Origin: AC-50 sp035640455
GTDB lineage: Bacteria; Actinomycetota; Thermoleophilia; Gaiellales; Gaiellaceae
Direction: 5' to 3'
NCBI GenBank assembly: GCA_035640455.1
Contig: DASQWB010000176.1
Span: 1-22,229 of the forward strand
DNA: 22,229 nt
The translations under genes and the position numbers were made by a program. The notes beneath the pieces were generated by a model. That model did not search any database. It saw only the letters and a program-made list of their open reading frames with translations, and had not been told where the DNA came from. Positions 16,012-22,229 of this stretch are shown here, piece by piece. The stretch's first letter is position 1. Every line of letters begins with the position of its first letter.

Positions 16012-17173
16012 CCTCGCCGAGCGCTATCTCGCGCTCGCCTACCGGCTGTGCAAGCACGAGCCCGACCTCGTCGGGAACTACTACGGGCCGCGCGAAGCGG
16101 TTGCCGCGGTCGAGGCGGAGGAGCCCAGCGAGCCTTCACGGCTCGTCGAGGAGGCCAGCTCCCTTCTTCGCGACCTCGAGGACGCCGACCTCGAGCCGCA
16201 GCGACGCGCGTGGCTCGCGAGCCAGACGGGCGCCCTCCTGACGGTCGCCCGGCGACTCCACGGCGCGCGCTTGTCGTATGCCGACGAGGTCGAGGCCATC
16301 TTCGGGATCCGGCCGCGCTGGCACGACGAGGCGGAGTACGAGCGCGCTCACGCTCTGCTCGACGAGGCGCTTTCCGGGGCGGGCGACGTCAGGGACCGCT
16401 TCGGGCGCTGGCTCGAGCAGACCGCGGTGCCGGTCGGAAACCTCCAACCCGCGCTCACGGCCATGACCGAGGAGCTACGGGCGCGAACGGAGCAGCTCGT
16501 CGGGCTTCCCGACGGCGAGTCCTTCGAGCTCGAGCTCGTGTCCGGCGAGCGCTGGCTCGGCTTCAACCGCAACCTCGGCGACCTCCGGAGCCGGATCTCG
16601 ATCAACACGGATCTTCCGTTTCCGGCCGGCGACCTGGCGTACTTCGTCGCCCACGAGGGCTATCCGGGTCATCATGCAGACGGTGCCTGGAAAGAGCAGG
16701 TGCTCGTGCGGGAGCGAGGTCAGCTCGAGATGACGCTGACCCTCTACGCCTCGCAGGCGACGCTGTCCGAGGGAGTTGCGGAGCTCGCCGCCGACCTCGT
16801 CGTGGACGACGGAGGGCAGGAGCTGACCGCTCGTCACCTGCGCCGGCTCGGGTTCGACTACGACCCGGAGGTCGGCACGAAGGTCTACGAAGCGGGCAAG
16901 CTCCTGCGGACGGTGCACTCGAACGTCGCGCTGCTGCTCTACGAGCGCGGCGCCTCCTTGGACGAGGCCCGCGACTACGCGCGGCGCTGGTCGCTGCAGC
17001 CGGAAGACCGGGTCGAGAAGATCCTCGCGTCCGTCCACGACCGCCCCTTCCCGGGGTACGCCCACTGCTACTCCGAGGGGCACCGCCTATGTGCCGCCTT
17101 CGTGCGCGGCGATCCGAAGCGCTTCAAGCGCCTGCTCGTCGAGCAGCTCGTCCCTTCCGACCTTGGTGCATGA
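15995..17173 (+). CDS. DUF885-like zinc metallopeptidase, copy 2
   Basis: A 392-residue tandem paralogue of the preceding gene. The metal motif is VAHEGYPGHHADGAW (His220, Glu221, His226, His227) and Glu259 in LSEGVAELA is the likely third ligand. It keeps both ligands and the SEGxAE form, so it looks at least as catalytically competent as copy 1. The start TTG at 15995 lies inside the sequence encoding the last residues of copy 1 (17-bp overlap). This start best matches the beginning of copy 1 (ERYLALAYRLCKHEPDLV against ERYLELALRLGRHEPDLV). Both proteins end in PSDLGA. Co-expression from the thiolase promoter is likely; the proteins could form a heteromer, which is inference. Confidence 0.82.
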   Translation: MAPSADLAERYLALAYRLCKHEPDLVGNYYGPREAVAAVEAEEPSEPSRLVEEASSLLRDLEDADLEPQRRAWLASQTGALLTVARRLHGARLSYADEVEAIFGIRPRWHDEAEYERAHALLDEALSGAGDVRDRFGRWLEQTAVPVGNLQPALTAMTEELRARTEQLVGLPDGESFELELVSGERWLGFNRNLGDLRSRISINTDLPFPAGDLAYFVAHEGYPGHHADGAWKEQVLVRERGQLEMTLTLYASQATLSEGVAELAADLVVDDGGQELTARHLRRLGFDYDPEVGTKVYEAGKLLRTVHSNVALLLYERGASLDEARDYARRWSLQPEDRVEKILASVHDRPFPGYAHCYSEGHRLCAAFVRGDPKRFKRLLVEQLVPSDLGA

Positions 17174-17251
17174 CGGGCCTCTCGGAGACCACGGAGCGTG
17201 CAGCGGAGCGTCCAGAGGGCGCGGAGTCTGCGCGGTTAGGGTGTAGCCCGT

Positions 17252-17488
17252 TTAGCTCAGCGGCGGCCTGATGTAGATCACGCCGTCGTGCTTCACCGGC
17301 ACGAAGGGTGCGCCGATCGACATGATCATCCGCTCGACGTGGGCGAAGACCTCCTCGTCGTCGCCCGACGCGACCTCGATCCCGACCTCGTCGACCGGCT
17401 GCGCGTCGAGGCCGCTTTCCCGCAGCTCGTTGAGGAGCCGGTCGCGATCCGGGATGCGCGCGGCTTCCACCTGAAGGGCTTCGTCCAT
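17252..17488 (-). CDS. Small protein of unknown function, 78 aa
   Basis: Not assigned. The sequence alternates strand and helix (LQVEAARIPDRDRLLNELRE, then VGIEVASGDDEEVFAHVERM, then a strand pair APFVPVKHDGVIYIRPP). This is a beta-alpha-beta-type layout that could be a small ferredoxin-like fold. Soluble, with no cysteines. I chose the ATG at 17488 because the divergent aldehyde dehydrogenase starts at 17543 and the longer minus-strand frame beyond it runs antisense through that gene. AGAGG 4 nt before the ATG may serve as a weak ribosome site. The TAA stop lies at 17252-17254. Confidence 0.7.
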   Translation of the reverse strand: MDEALQVEAARIPDRDRLLNELRESGLDAQPVDEVGIEVASGDDEEVFAHVERMIMSIGAPFVPVKHDGVIYIRPPLS

Positions 17489-17527
17489 GCCGCCTCTGTG
17501 CCCGGGGACTGGCCGCCGGAAACTCGC

Positions 17528-17533
17528 TAGGGT
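17528..17533 (+). promoter_or_regulatory. -10 element for aldehyde dehydrogenase gene
   Basis: TAGGGT lies 9 nt before the ATG at 17543, with no Shine-Dalgarno. It is the weakest match to a functional -10 in the set because of the GGG core. Confidence 0.35.
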
Positions 17534-17542
17534 GCCCGGGCG

Positions 17543-19012
17543 ATGGCGGTCGCGACGCGCGAGTACGGGCTCTTCATCAACGGCGAGAGCGTGGAACCGG
17601 CCTCCGGCGAGACGCGCGAGCTGGCAGAGCCCGCTACCGGGGAGCCGCTCGCCCGGATCGCGGTCGCGAGTGAGGCCGATGTCGACCGCGCGGTCGAGGC
17701 CGCCCGCGCCGCGCTCGCCGGGCCTTGTGGCAAGACGCCTCCGAACGAGCGCTCGCGCCTCCTGCACGCCCTCGCGGACGCGATCGTCGCGAACCGCAAG
17801 GAGCTCGCGGAGCTCGAGGCGCGGAACGTCGGCAAGGCGATCTCGTCCGTGAAGGCCGAGCTCAACCAGGCGGTCGAGAACTTCCGCTTCTACGCCTCCG
17901 CGACCGCCACGATCGCGGGCCGCTCCAACCCGATCGGCGGCTCGCTCCTCTTCTACTCGCTGAAGGAGCCGGTCGGCGTCGCGGGCCAAATCGTGCCCTG
18001 GAACTACCCCCTGATGATGACGACCTGGAAGCTCGCGCCGGCCCTCGCCGCGGGGTGCGCCGTCGTCCTGAAGCCCGACTCCGCTACGCCGCTCTCGGCG
18101 CTGCGGATGGCCGAGCTCGCGGCCGAGGTCGGCTTCCCGCCCGGGGCGATCAACATCGTCCCCGGCCCGGGACCGATCGTCGGCGCCCACCTCGTCCGCC
18201 ACCCGGGCGTGGACAAGATCGCCTTCACCGGCTCGACCGCGACGGGGAGCGAGATCATGCGGCTCGCCTCGGAGCCGGTCAAGCGGATCACGCTCGAGCT
18301 CGGCGGCAAGAGCCCGAACCTCGTCTTCACCGACGCCGAGCTCGACGACGCGATCCCGAGCTCGGTGTGGTCGATCTACTACTCCGCCGGTCAGAGCTGC
18401 GAGGCGCGCTCGCGCGTGCTCGTCGAGCGGCCGCTCTACGACGACTTCGTCGCGAAGTTCTCGGAGCTCGCCGGGAAGATCCGCGTCGGCGACCCGCTCG
18501 ACCCCGAGACGCAGATGGGCTCGCTCATCTCGCCCGAGCACCGCGACAAGGTGCACGGCTTCGTCGAGCTCGGCCGCGAGGAGGGCGCCGAGGTCGTGAC
18601 CGGCGGCGACCCCGGCGACGGCAAGGGCGCGTTCTACCCGCCGACGGTGCTCGCGAACGTCGAGAACCGGATGGCGGTGGCGCAGGAGGAGATCTTCGGC
18701 CCCGTCGTGACGGTGATCCCCTTCGAGGACGAAAAGGACGCGATCCGGATCGCGAACGACGTGAAGTACGGCCTGATGGCGACGGTGTGGACCGGCGACC
18801 CGGCGCGCGGCCTCCGGCTCTCGTCGCGGATCAAGGCCGGCACGGTGGGCGTGAACATGCCGTACACCGCCTTCCCCGGGATCCCGTTCGGCGGCTACAA
18901 GCAGTCCGGCTTCGGCCGCGAGCTCGGCCTCGAGACGCTCGAGCTCTACCTCGAGACGAAGAGCGTCCTCGTCTCGACGAGCGCACGGCCGTTCAACCCG
19001 TTCGGGCTGTAG
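17543..19012 (+). CDS. NAD(P)+-dependent aldehyde dehydrogenase
   Basis: A 489-residue cytosolic aldehyde dehydrogenase that oxidises an aldehyde to its acid. Active-site and cofactor residues are all visible: Asn154 in VPWNYPL, Lys177 in VLKPDS, the Rossmann FTGSTATGSEI (228-238), general base Glu252 in LELGGKSPN, and nucleophile Cys286 in SAGQSCEARSR. The C-terminal motif EEIFGPVVTVIPF is intact. The FINGE start and the GQSCEARSR surroundings recall betaine-, gamma-aminobutyr- and other omega-aldehyde dehydrogenases, but substrate assignment from sequence alone is unsafe. The start is ATG 17543. A membrane-protein gene follows 26 bp after the stop. Confidence 0.95.
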   Translation: MAVATREYGLFINGESVEPASGETRELAEPATGEPLARIAVASEADVDRAVEAARAALAGPCGKTPPNERSRLLHALADAIVANRKELAELEARNVGKAISSVKAELNQAVENFRFYASATATIAGRSNPIGGSLLFYSLKEPVGVAGQIVPWNYPLMMTTWKLAPALAAGCAVVLKPDSATPLSALRMAELAAEVGFPPGAINIVPGPGPIVGAHLVRHPGVDKIAFTGSTATGSEIMRLASEPVKRITLELGGKSPNLVFTDAELDDAIPSSVWSIYYSAGQSCEARSRVLVERPLYDDFVAKFSELAGKIRVGDPLDPETQMGSLISPEHRDKVHGFVELGREEGAEVVTGGDPGDGKGAFYPPTVLANVENRMAVAQEEIFGPVVTVIPFEDEKDAIRIANDVKYGLMATVWTGDPARGLRLSSRIKAGTVGVNMPYTAFPGIPFGGYKQSGFGRELGLETLELYLETKSVLVSTSARPFNPFGL

Positions 19013-19038
19013 CCCTCCTCGACGCTGCGGTCAAGGCC

Positions 19039-19566
19039 GTGCTCGTGGGCCTGCTCGTCTTCGCCCTGGCGCGGCCGGACCTGCCCCAGTTCGCGGGCAA
19101 GGCGATGACCGGCCGGGCGATCGGCTATCCGGTCGCCGCGCTCGTCGTCCCGGCGGCATGGTGGTTCCTCGGGCGCCGTCGCGGCGCGCCGTACCCCTTC
19201 GCCGTCGACGTGCTCGTCGTGCTCCCGTTCCTGATCGACATGGCCGGAAACGCCGCGAACCTCTACGACACCGTCTCCTGGTGGGACGACGTGAACCACC
19301 TCGTGAACTGGGCGATCCTCGTTTGCGGCTTCGGGCTCCTCCTGCGCGGACGGCTGTCGCGGATCGTGGCCGCCGGTCTCGCCGTCGGCTTCGGTGCTGT
19401 CACCGCCGTCCTCTGGGAGTTCCTCGAGTACGTGACGTTCATCCGCCACTCCTCCGAGCTCCGCACGGCCTACACGGACACCCTGGACGACCTCGCCCTC
19501 GGCCTGACCGGCTCGGTCGCCGCCGCGCTCCTCACCGTCACCGTCCTCTGGCCGCGTCCGGAATGA
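19039..19566 (+). CDS. YjdF/DUF2238-like integral membrane protein
   Basis: A protein of about 175 residues with roughly five membrane helices. Between helices it carries YDTVSWWDDVNHLVNW and later WEFLEYVTFIRHSSEL followed by YTDTLDDLALGLTG. The acidic and His residues at helix ends (WDDVNH, WEFLEY, DTLDD) follow the pattern of the DUF2238/YjdF group and, more distantly, VanZ-like proteins. Function is unknown. I place the start at GTG 19039, since the frame upstream runs out of phase through the aldehyde dehydrogenase; GTG 19045 is an alternative. Its TGA overlaps the ATG of the MFS gene in ATGA, so the two are coupled. Confidence 0.72.
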   Translation: MLVGLLVFALARPDLPQFAGKAMTGRAIGYPVAALVVPAAWWFLGRRRGAPYPFAVDVLVVLPFLIDMAGNAANLYDTVSWWDDVNHLVNWAILVCGFGLLLRGRLSRIVAAGLAVGFGAVTAVLWEFLEYVTFIRHSSELRTAYTDTLDDLALGLTGSVAAALLTVTVLWPRPE

Positions 19567-20774
19567 CCGTCGAGCCCGTTCCGCTTCGCCGGAACCGGGA
19601 CTTCAACCTGCTCTGGGGCGGGCAGGCGCTCTCCGACCTCGGGACGCGGATCTCCGGGATCGCGGTTCCGCTCCTCGTGCTCGCCGTCACCGGCTCGCCG
19701 GCGAGGGCGGGCATCGCCGAGTTCGCAGCGTCGATCCCGGTCCTCCTCCTCACGCTTCCGGCGGGCGCGCTCGTCGACCGCTGGGACCGGAAGCGGCTGA
19801 TGATCGTCTGCGACACGATGCGCTGCCTCGCCTACGCGAGCCTCGTCGTCGCGCTCGCGCTCGACCATGTCTGGTTCGTCCACGTTCTCGCGGTCGTGCT
19901 CGTCGACGGCTGCGGGTGGGTGTTCGTCACTGTCGCGGAGCGGTCGGCGCTGCGGCATGTCGTGACCGACGAGCAGCTGCCGGCGGCGCTTGCACGAAAC
20001 CAGGCGCGGGAGTACGCATCGCTCCTCGCGGGGACGCCGCTCGGCGGGTTGCTCTACTCGCTGGGCCGGGTCGTCCCGTTCCTCTTCGACGCGGTGTCGT
20101 ACGGCGTATCGGTCGTGTCGCTCGTCGCCGTCCGCGCGCGGCTGCAAGGCGAGCGTACCGCGACGCCGCAACGGCTCCTCCACGACGTGCGGGAGGGTCT
20201 GGCGTGGTTCTGGCGGCAGCCGTTCATCCGCACGACGTCGCTGCTCGTGATGGGCAGCGACTTCGTGCTGAACGCCCTCTGGCTCGCGGTGATCGTGATC
20301 GCCCGTGAACGCGGCGCCTCGCCGGGGCTCATCGGCGCGATGTTCGTATTCCTCGGCATCGGCGGCATGCTCGGCGCGGCCGTCGCGCCGCGGCTCTCGC
20401 AGCGGCTCTCGACGCGCGTCGTCGTCGTGGCGACGATGTCGCTCGAGGCCGCGCTGCTCCCCCTGCTCTTCCTGCCCGGCTCGGTAACGCCGGGGATCGT
20501 CTACGGCGCCATGTTTCTCCTGCACCCGACCTGGAACGCCGTCGTCATGGCCTACCGCATCCGGGTCACGCCCGACGAGCTGCTCGGCCGCGTGCAGAGC
20601 GTCGGGACGCTGCTCTCGCTCGGCGCGGTGCCGTTCGCGTTCCTCGCCGTCGGGTTCGCGCTCGAGGGCTTCGGGACGACGCCCACGGTGCTCGCGCTGC
20701 TCGGGCTGATGGTCGTCGTCGCCGTCGCTGCGGCAGCGAGCCGTGCGGTCCGCGCCGCCTCCGCGGCGACTTGA
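19563..20774 (+). CDS. Major facilitator superfamily exporter (EntS/MFS_3 type)
   Basis: A 403-residue, 12-helix-type transporter. The N-terminus (RNRDFNLLWGGQALSDLGTRISGIAVPLLV) is characteristic of the EntS-like exporters. The loop 2-3 motif A is present as GALVDRWDRKRLM (about residues 67-79), and the second-half repeat GSVTPGIVYGAMFL with LLGRVQSVGTLLSLG is typical. These proteins usually export siderophores, macrolides or other small molecules by proton antiport; the cargo is unknown. The start is ATG 19563, overlapping the previous stop by 4 bp. No terminator is obvious after TGA 20774. Confidence 0.9.
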   Translation: MTVEPVPLRRNRDFNLLWGGQALSDLGTRISGIAVPLLVLAVTGSPARAGIAEFAASIPVLLLTLPAGALVDRWDRKRLMIVCDTMRCLAYASLVVALALDHVWFVHVLAVVLVDGCGWVFVTVAERSALRHVVTDEQLPAALARNQAREYASLLAGTPLGGLLYSLGRVVPFLFDAVSYGVSVVSLVAVRARLQGERTATPQRLLHDVREGLAWFWRQPFIRTTSLLVMGSDFVLNALWLAVIVIARERGASPGLIGAMFVFLGIGGMLGAAVAPRLSQRLSTRVVVVATMSLEAALLPLLFLPGSVTPGIVYGAMFLLHPTWNAVVMAYRIRVTPDELLGRVQSVGTLLSLGAVPFAFLAVGFALEGFGTTPTVLALLGLMVVVAVAAAASRAVRAASAAT

Positions 20775-20981
20775 GGATGTCCTGCACAGCGCCGTAGGGC
20801 AAAAGCGACGAGGGCGCGACAAGCGGGCGAGAGTTCACCTCGGGTCGCGGTGGCATTGAGGCTGGCCTCGGCTTCTGGGCGCGATCCTCGGGACCCCCCA
20901 GGCACGTCAGGACCGGGCTCGTCTGGCCTAACAGCCTCCGCTACGGCTGGCCCTGGCCGTAGGTCCTAACCGCGGACGCGG
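20775..20981. other. Convergent gap without a recognised gene
   Basis: A gap of 207 bp between the MFS gene (+) and a small membrane-protein gene (-). I see no supported gene. A 7-bp hairpin CTACGGC/GCCGTAG lies at 20941-20962 with an 8-nt loop and could end transcription of the minus-strand gene, whose stop is 20 bp away. Confidence 0.45.
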
Positions 20982-21305
20982 CTACTGCGGGCGCCGCAGA
21001 TAGAGGCCGTTCACGAGCACGATCGCGAGCCACGCGACGGCGGCGACCCACGCATGGTCGGTTCCGAGCGCCGTGCCGGTGACGCCGATGCCGATCCCGA
21101 GCGACGCGATCGCGAGCAGGACGAAGCCCCAGTCGGTGCCGGGACGGCCGCGCCGCCCAAGCCGCGCGTCCGCGCGTGCGTCGATCTGGCGCTCGATGCG
21201 GGCGAGGAAGGAGTCGACCACCTCCGGCTCGCGCTCGCGCCCGAGCTCCCGGCGCGCCTCGAGCGCGGCCTCGAGCTCTTCCCGCGGCAGCCGCGGCTCG
21301 GGCAC
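20982..21305 (-). CDS. Small membrane protein with charged helical N-terminus
   Basis: A 107-residue protein. Residues 1-50 form a charged, probably coiled helix (REELEAALEARRELGREREP, VVDSFLARIERQIDAR). Two membrane helices follow, at about 60-78 (FVLLAIASLGIGIGVTG) and 85-102 (AWVAAVAWLAIVLVNGL), ending in RRPQ. Proteins with the ARRELG...VVDSFLxRIE start and two membrane spans are common in actinobacteria and have no assigned role, as far as I know. The GTG start at 21305 has TAGGAT 6 nt upstream and no Shine-Dalgarno. It lies 9 bp downstream of the YdcZ-like gene on the same strand. Confidence 0.8.
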   Translation of the reverse strand: MPEPRLPREELEAALEARRELGREREPEVVDSFLARIERQIDARADARLGRRGRPGTDWGFVLLAIASLGIGIGVTGTALGTDHAWVAAVAWLAIVLVNGLYLRRPQ

Positions 21306-21311
21306 GCGCCG

Positions 21312-21317
21312 ATCCTA
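21312..21317 (-). promoter_or_regulatory. -10 element overlapping the YdcZ stop codon
   Basis: TAGGAT on the minus strand begins with the TAG stop codon of the upstream YdcZ-like gene (21317-21315). It ends 6 nt before the GTG at 21305, so the same three bases end one gene and open the promoter of the next. Confidence 0.5.
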
Positions 21318-21764
21318 CGAAGTTCGGAGCGAGAGCGCAGCCCCCGCCGCGAGCAGCGCGAGGCCCGTGAGCCGCGGCCAGCCGAGGCCGATTTGTTCCG
21401 AGCCGAACCAGCCGAAACGGTCGATCAGGGCGCCCATCGCGAGCTGACCCGCGATGAGGATCCCGACGGTCGCGGCCGTCCCGATGCGCGAGCCGGCGAC
21501 GGTGATCGTGAAGACGATGAAGAGCCCCATCAGCGCACCGATCCAGAGCCACGGCGGCTGGCGCGCCGAGTCGGCGAAGCCGCCGAGGCTCCAGCGCGCG
21601 ACGAGGAGGATCAGCGTCGCCAGCACGCCCGTCAAGACGCTTGCCCACGCCAGCGCCTCGACGATCCCGACGCGCTCGCCGAGGCGCGACATCACGGCCA
21701 CCTGAAGGGAGCCCGCGAGGCCGGCGAGCACGCAGAGCGCAGCTGCCGCGGCGCCGCCCGACAC
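21315..21764 (-). CDS. YdcZ-type (DUF606) DMT-family membrane protein
   Basis: A 149-residue, five-helix half-size member of the drug/metabolite transporter superfamily. Visible pieces are AGLAGSLQVAVMSRLGERVG (14-33), the hydrophobic LTGVLATLILLVARWSLGG, and IGTAATVGILIAGQLAMGALIDRFGWFG (about 94-121). The latter, with GQL...DxFGxFG, is the strongest family sign. Such half-size proteins normally pair as dimers, or with a second copy not seen here. Substrate unknown. The GTG at 21764 has no Shine-Dalgarno, so the start is moderately certain. The stop TAG overlaps the -10 hexamer of the next gene. Confidence 0.88.
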   Translation of the reverse strand: MSGGAAAAALCVLAGLAGSLQVAVMSRLGERVGIVEALAWASVLTGVLATLILLVARWSLGGFADSARQPPWLWIGALMGLFIVFTITVAGSRIGTAATVGILIAGQLAMGALIDRFGWFGSEQIGLGWPRLTGLALLAAGAALSLRTS

Positions 21765-21773
21765 AGGCCTAGT

Positions 21774-21795
21774 GCGGCACCGCTTGCGGTGCCGC
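21774..21795. terminator. 10-bp perfect hairpin upstream of the YdcZ-type gene
   Basis: GCGGCACCGC (21774-21783) pairs with GCGGTGCCGC (21786-21795) around a 2-nt loop. TTTC follows on the + strand. Genes here run on the minus strand, so it probably helps to terminate the VOC gene transcript, or structures the YdcZ leader. Confidence 0.45.
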
Positions 21796-21835
21796 TTTCA
21801 GGAGGTGCGGGCTCCGCCCGCGCATCCGTCTGAAA
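21796..21835. terminator. Nested hairpin between VOC and YdcZ-type genes
   Basis: The outer arms TTTCAG (21796-21801) and CTGAAA (21830-21835) enclose a 6-bp hairpin GCGGGC/GCCCGC (21807-21812, 21816-21821). It adjoins the preceding hairpin directly and is the most likely terminator of the minus-strand VOC gene ending at 21872. Confidence 0.45.
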
Positions 21836-21871
21836 CGACCGGTCGACACATCTGGACTTGCGTCGCGGCGG

Positions 21872-22229
21872 CTACTGCTGCGGCTGCGCCGACTCGTCGC
21901 TCTGGAAGAAGCTGAAGGAGTTCCCGTCGGGATCCTTGCAGCCCGCGAACCAGCCGACGCCCGGGATCGACTGCTTGTCCTCCGCCTGCCCGCCGAGCTC
22001 GCGCACCTTCTGGAGCTCGGTGTCGATGTCGTCGGTCTCGAAGTAGACGATCGGCCCCTGGCCCGCGCTCTCGTGCGGGTAGACCGCGCCGCCGGGCTCG
22101 CCCTGGAACATCCGGTAGTCGATCCCCTCCATCCCGGAGTCGGCGAACTGCCAGCCGAAGAGCCCCTCGTAGAAGCGCTGCGCGCGGTCGGCGTCGCTCG
22201 CCGGGAGCTCGATGTGGACGATCTTGCCG
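21872..22229 (-). CDS. VOC-family (glyoxalase/bleomycin-resistance-like) protein, 5' end outside window
   Basis: About 119 residues of a vicinal-oxygen-chelate fold protein. The start is cut off, probably by only one or a few residues, since the visible sequence opens GKIVHIELPASDADRAQRFY, the usual first strand and helix. GLFGWQF follows, then the central GPIVYFETDDIDTELQKVRE strand-helix repeat and the closing GWFAGCKDPDGNSFSFFQSD. The metal-ligand positions look like His in the first strand and an acidic position near the end, but the final Glu of true glyoxalases is replaced by Ser/Phe. A non-glyoxalase role is therefore likely. The C-terminal tail ESAQPQQ is disordered. The stop is TAG at 21872-21874. 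Confidence 0.9.
   Translation of the reverse strand, partial: GKIVHIELPASDADRAQRFYEGLFGWQFADSGMEGIDYRMFQGEPGGAVYPHESAGQGPIVYFETDDIDTELQKVRELGGQAEDKQSIPGVGWFAGCKDPDGNSFSFFQSDESAQPQQ

Noticed and set aside
17246..17262. GCCCGTTTAGCTCAGCG, resembling the 5' end and D arm of a tRNA.
   Set aside because: No D-stem partner, anticodon arm, T arm or closing acceptor strand follows, and the bases include the stop of the 78-aa gene.
17725..19038. Long + strand frame within the aldehyde dehydrogenase running into the YjdF-like protein.
   Set aside because: Only the part after about 19039 has membrane-protein character; the rest is an out-of-frame Arg-rich shadow.
20552..20905. Minus-strand frame of 117 codons across the MFS gene end and the following gap.
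   Set aside because: Mostly antisense to the transporter, Ala/Thr/Arg-rich, with no recognisable domain or start signal.

Overview
The window looks like a chromosomal segment of a very GC-rich actinobacterium, and my best guess is the Thermoleophilia (Gaiellales/Solirubrobacterales type). This is inference from codon use strongly biased to G/C at third positions, frequent GTG starts, a futalosine-pathway menaquinone gene (mqnD), a GroEL with a GGM-type tail, and many starts that look leaderless. I see no insertion sequence, phage module, CRISPR array or plasmid function.

Layout. (1) 1-663: 3' part of groEL on the + strand, followed by strong hairpins in a convergent gap (664-1006). (2) 1007-6405, minus strand: a block of three secreted proteins, namely an S8 subtilisin-like protease and two related Asp-box (BNR) beta-propeller proteins. 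Each has a signal peptide and a clear Shine-Dalgarno; the two propeller genes end in GC-rich hairpins. (3) 6458-7880: a sulfite-oxidase-like molybdopterin protein (-) diverges over 20 bp from a YgfZ/GcvT-like protein (+), followed at 7 bp by a tRNA-Arg with the unusual anticodon GCG. (4) 8006-10747 (+): an apparently frameshifted alpha/beta hydrolase, then a tight trio: a membrane-anchored protein, a DUF421/YetF membrane protein and an ornithine cyclodeaminase/mu-crystallin homologue. (5) 10744-11383: two small unknown genes diverging over 25 bp. (6) 11523-12335 (-): an isolated gene with a C-terminal LysM domain and a less GC-biased sequence. (7) 12370-17173: a DtxR/MntR-type regulator (-) divergent from mqnD, a thiolase and two tandem overlapping DUF885-like metallopeptidase genes. 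(8) 17252-20774: a small unknown gene (-), divergent from an aldehyde dehydrogenase, a YjdF-like membrane protein and an MFS exporter. (9) 20982-22229 (-): a small membrane protein, a YdcZ-type DMT protein and a VOC/glyoxalase protein cut by the window edge.

The most striking global signal is regulatory. Nine protein starts have a TANNNT -10-like hexamer only 6-9 nt upstream and no Shine-Dalgarno, as expected for leaderless mRNAs; a tenth element of the same kind sits 9 nt before the tRNA. The three secreted-protein genes instead have ordinary leaders. In two divergent pairs the two -10 hexamers overlap physically, so the promoters should exclude one another. Several -10 elements are built into, or directly abut, the stop codon of the upstream gene.

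No complete new defence or mobile system is visible. The candidates most worth following are the propeller/protease block, the tRNA-Arg(GCG), the overlapping leaderless promoters, the LysM protein with an unrecognised helical N-terminus, and the tandem peptidase pair.
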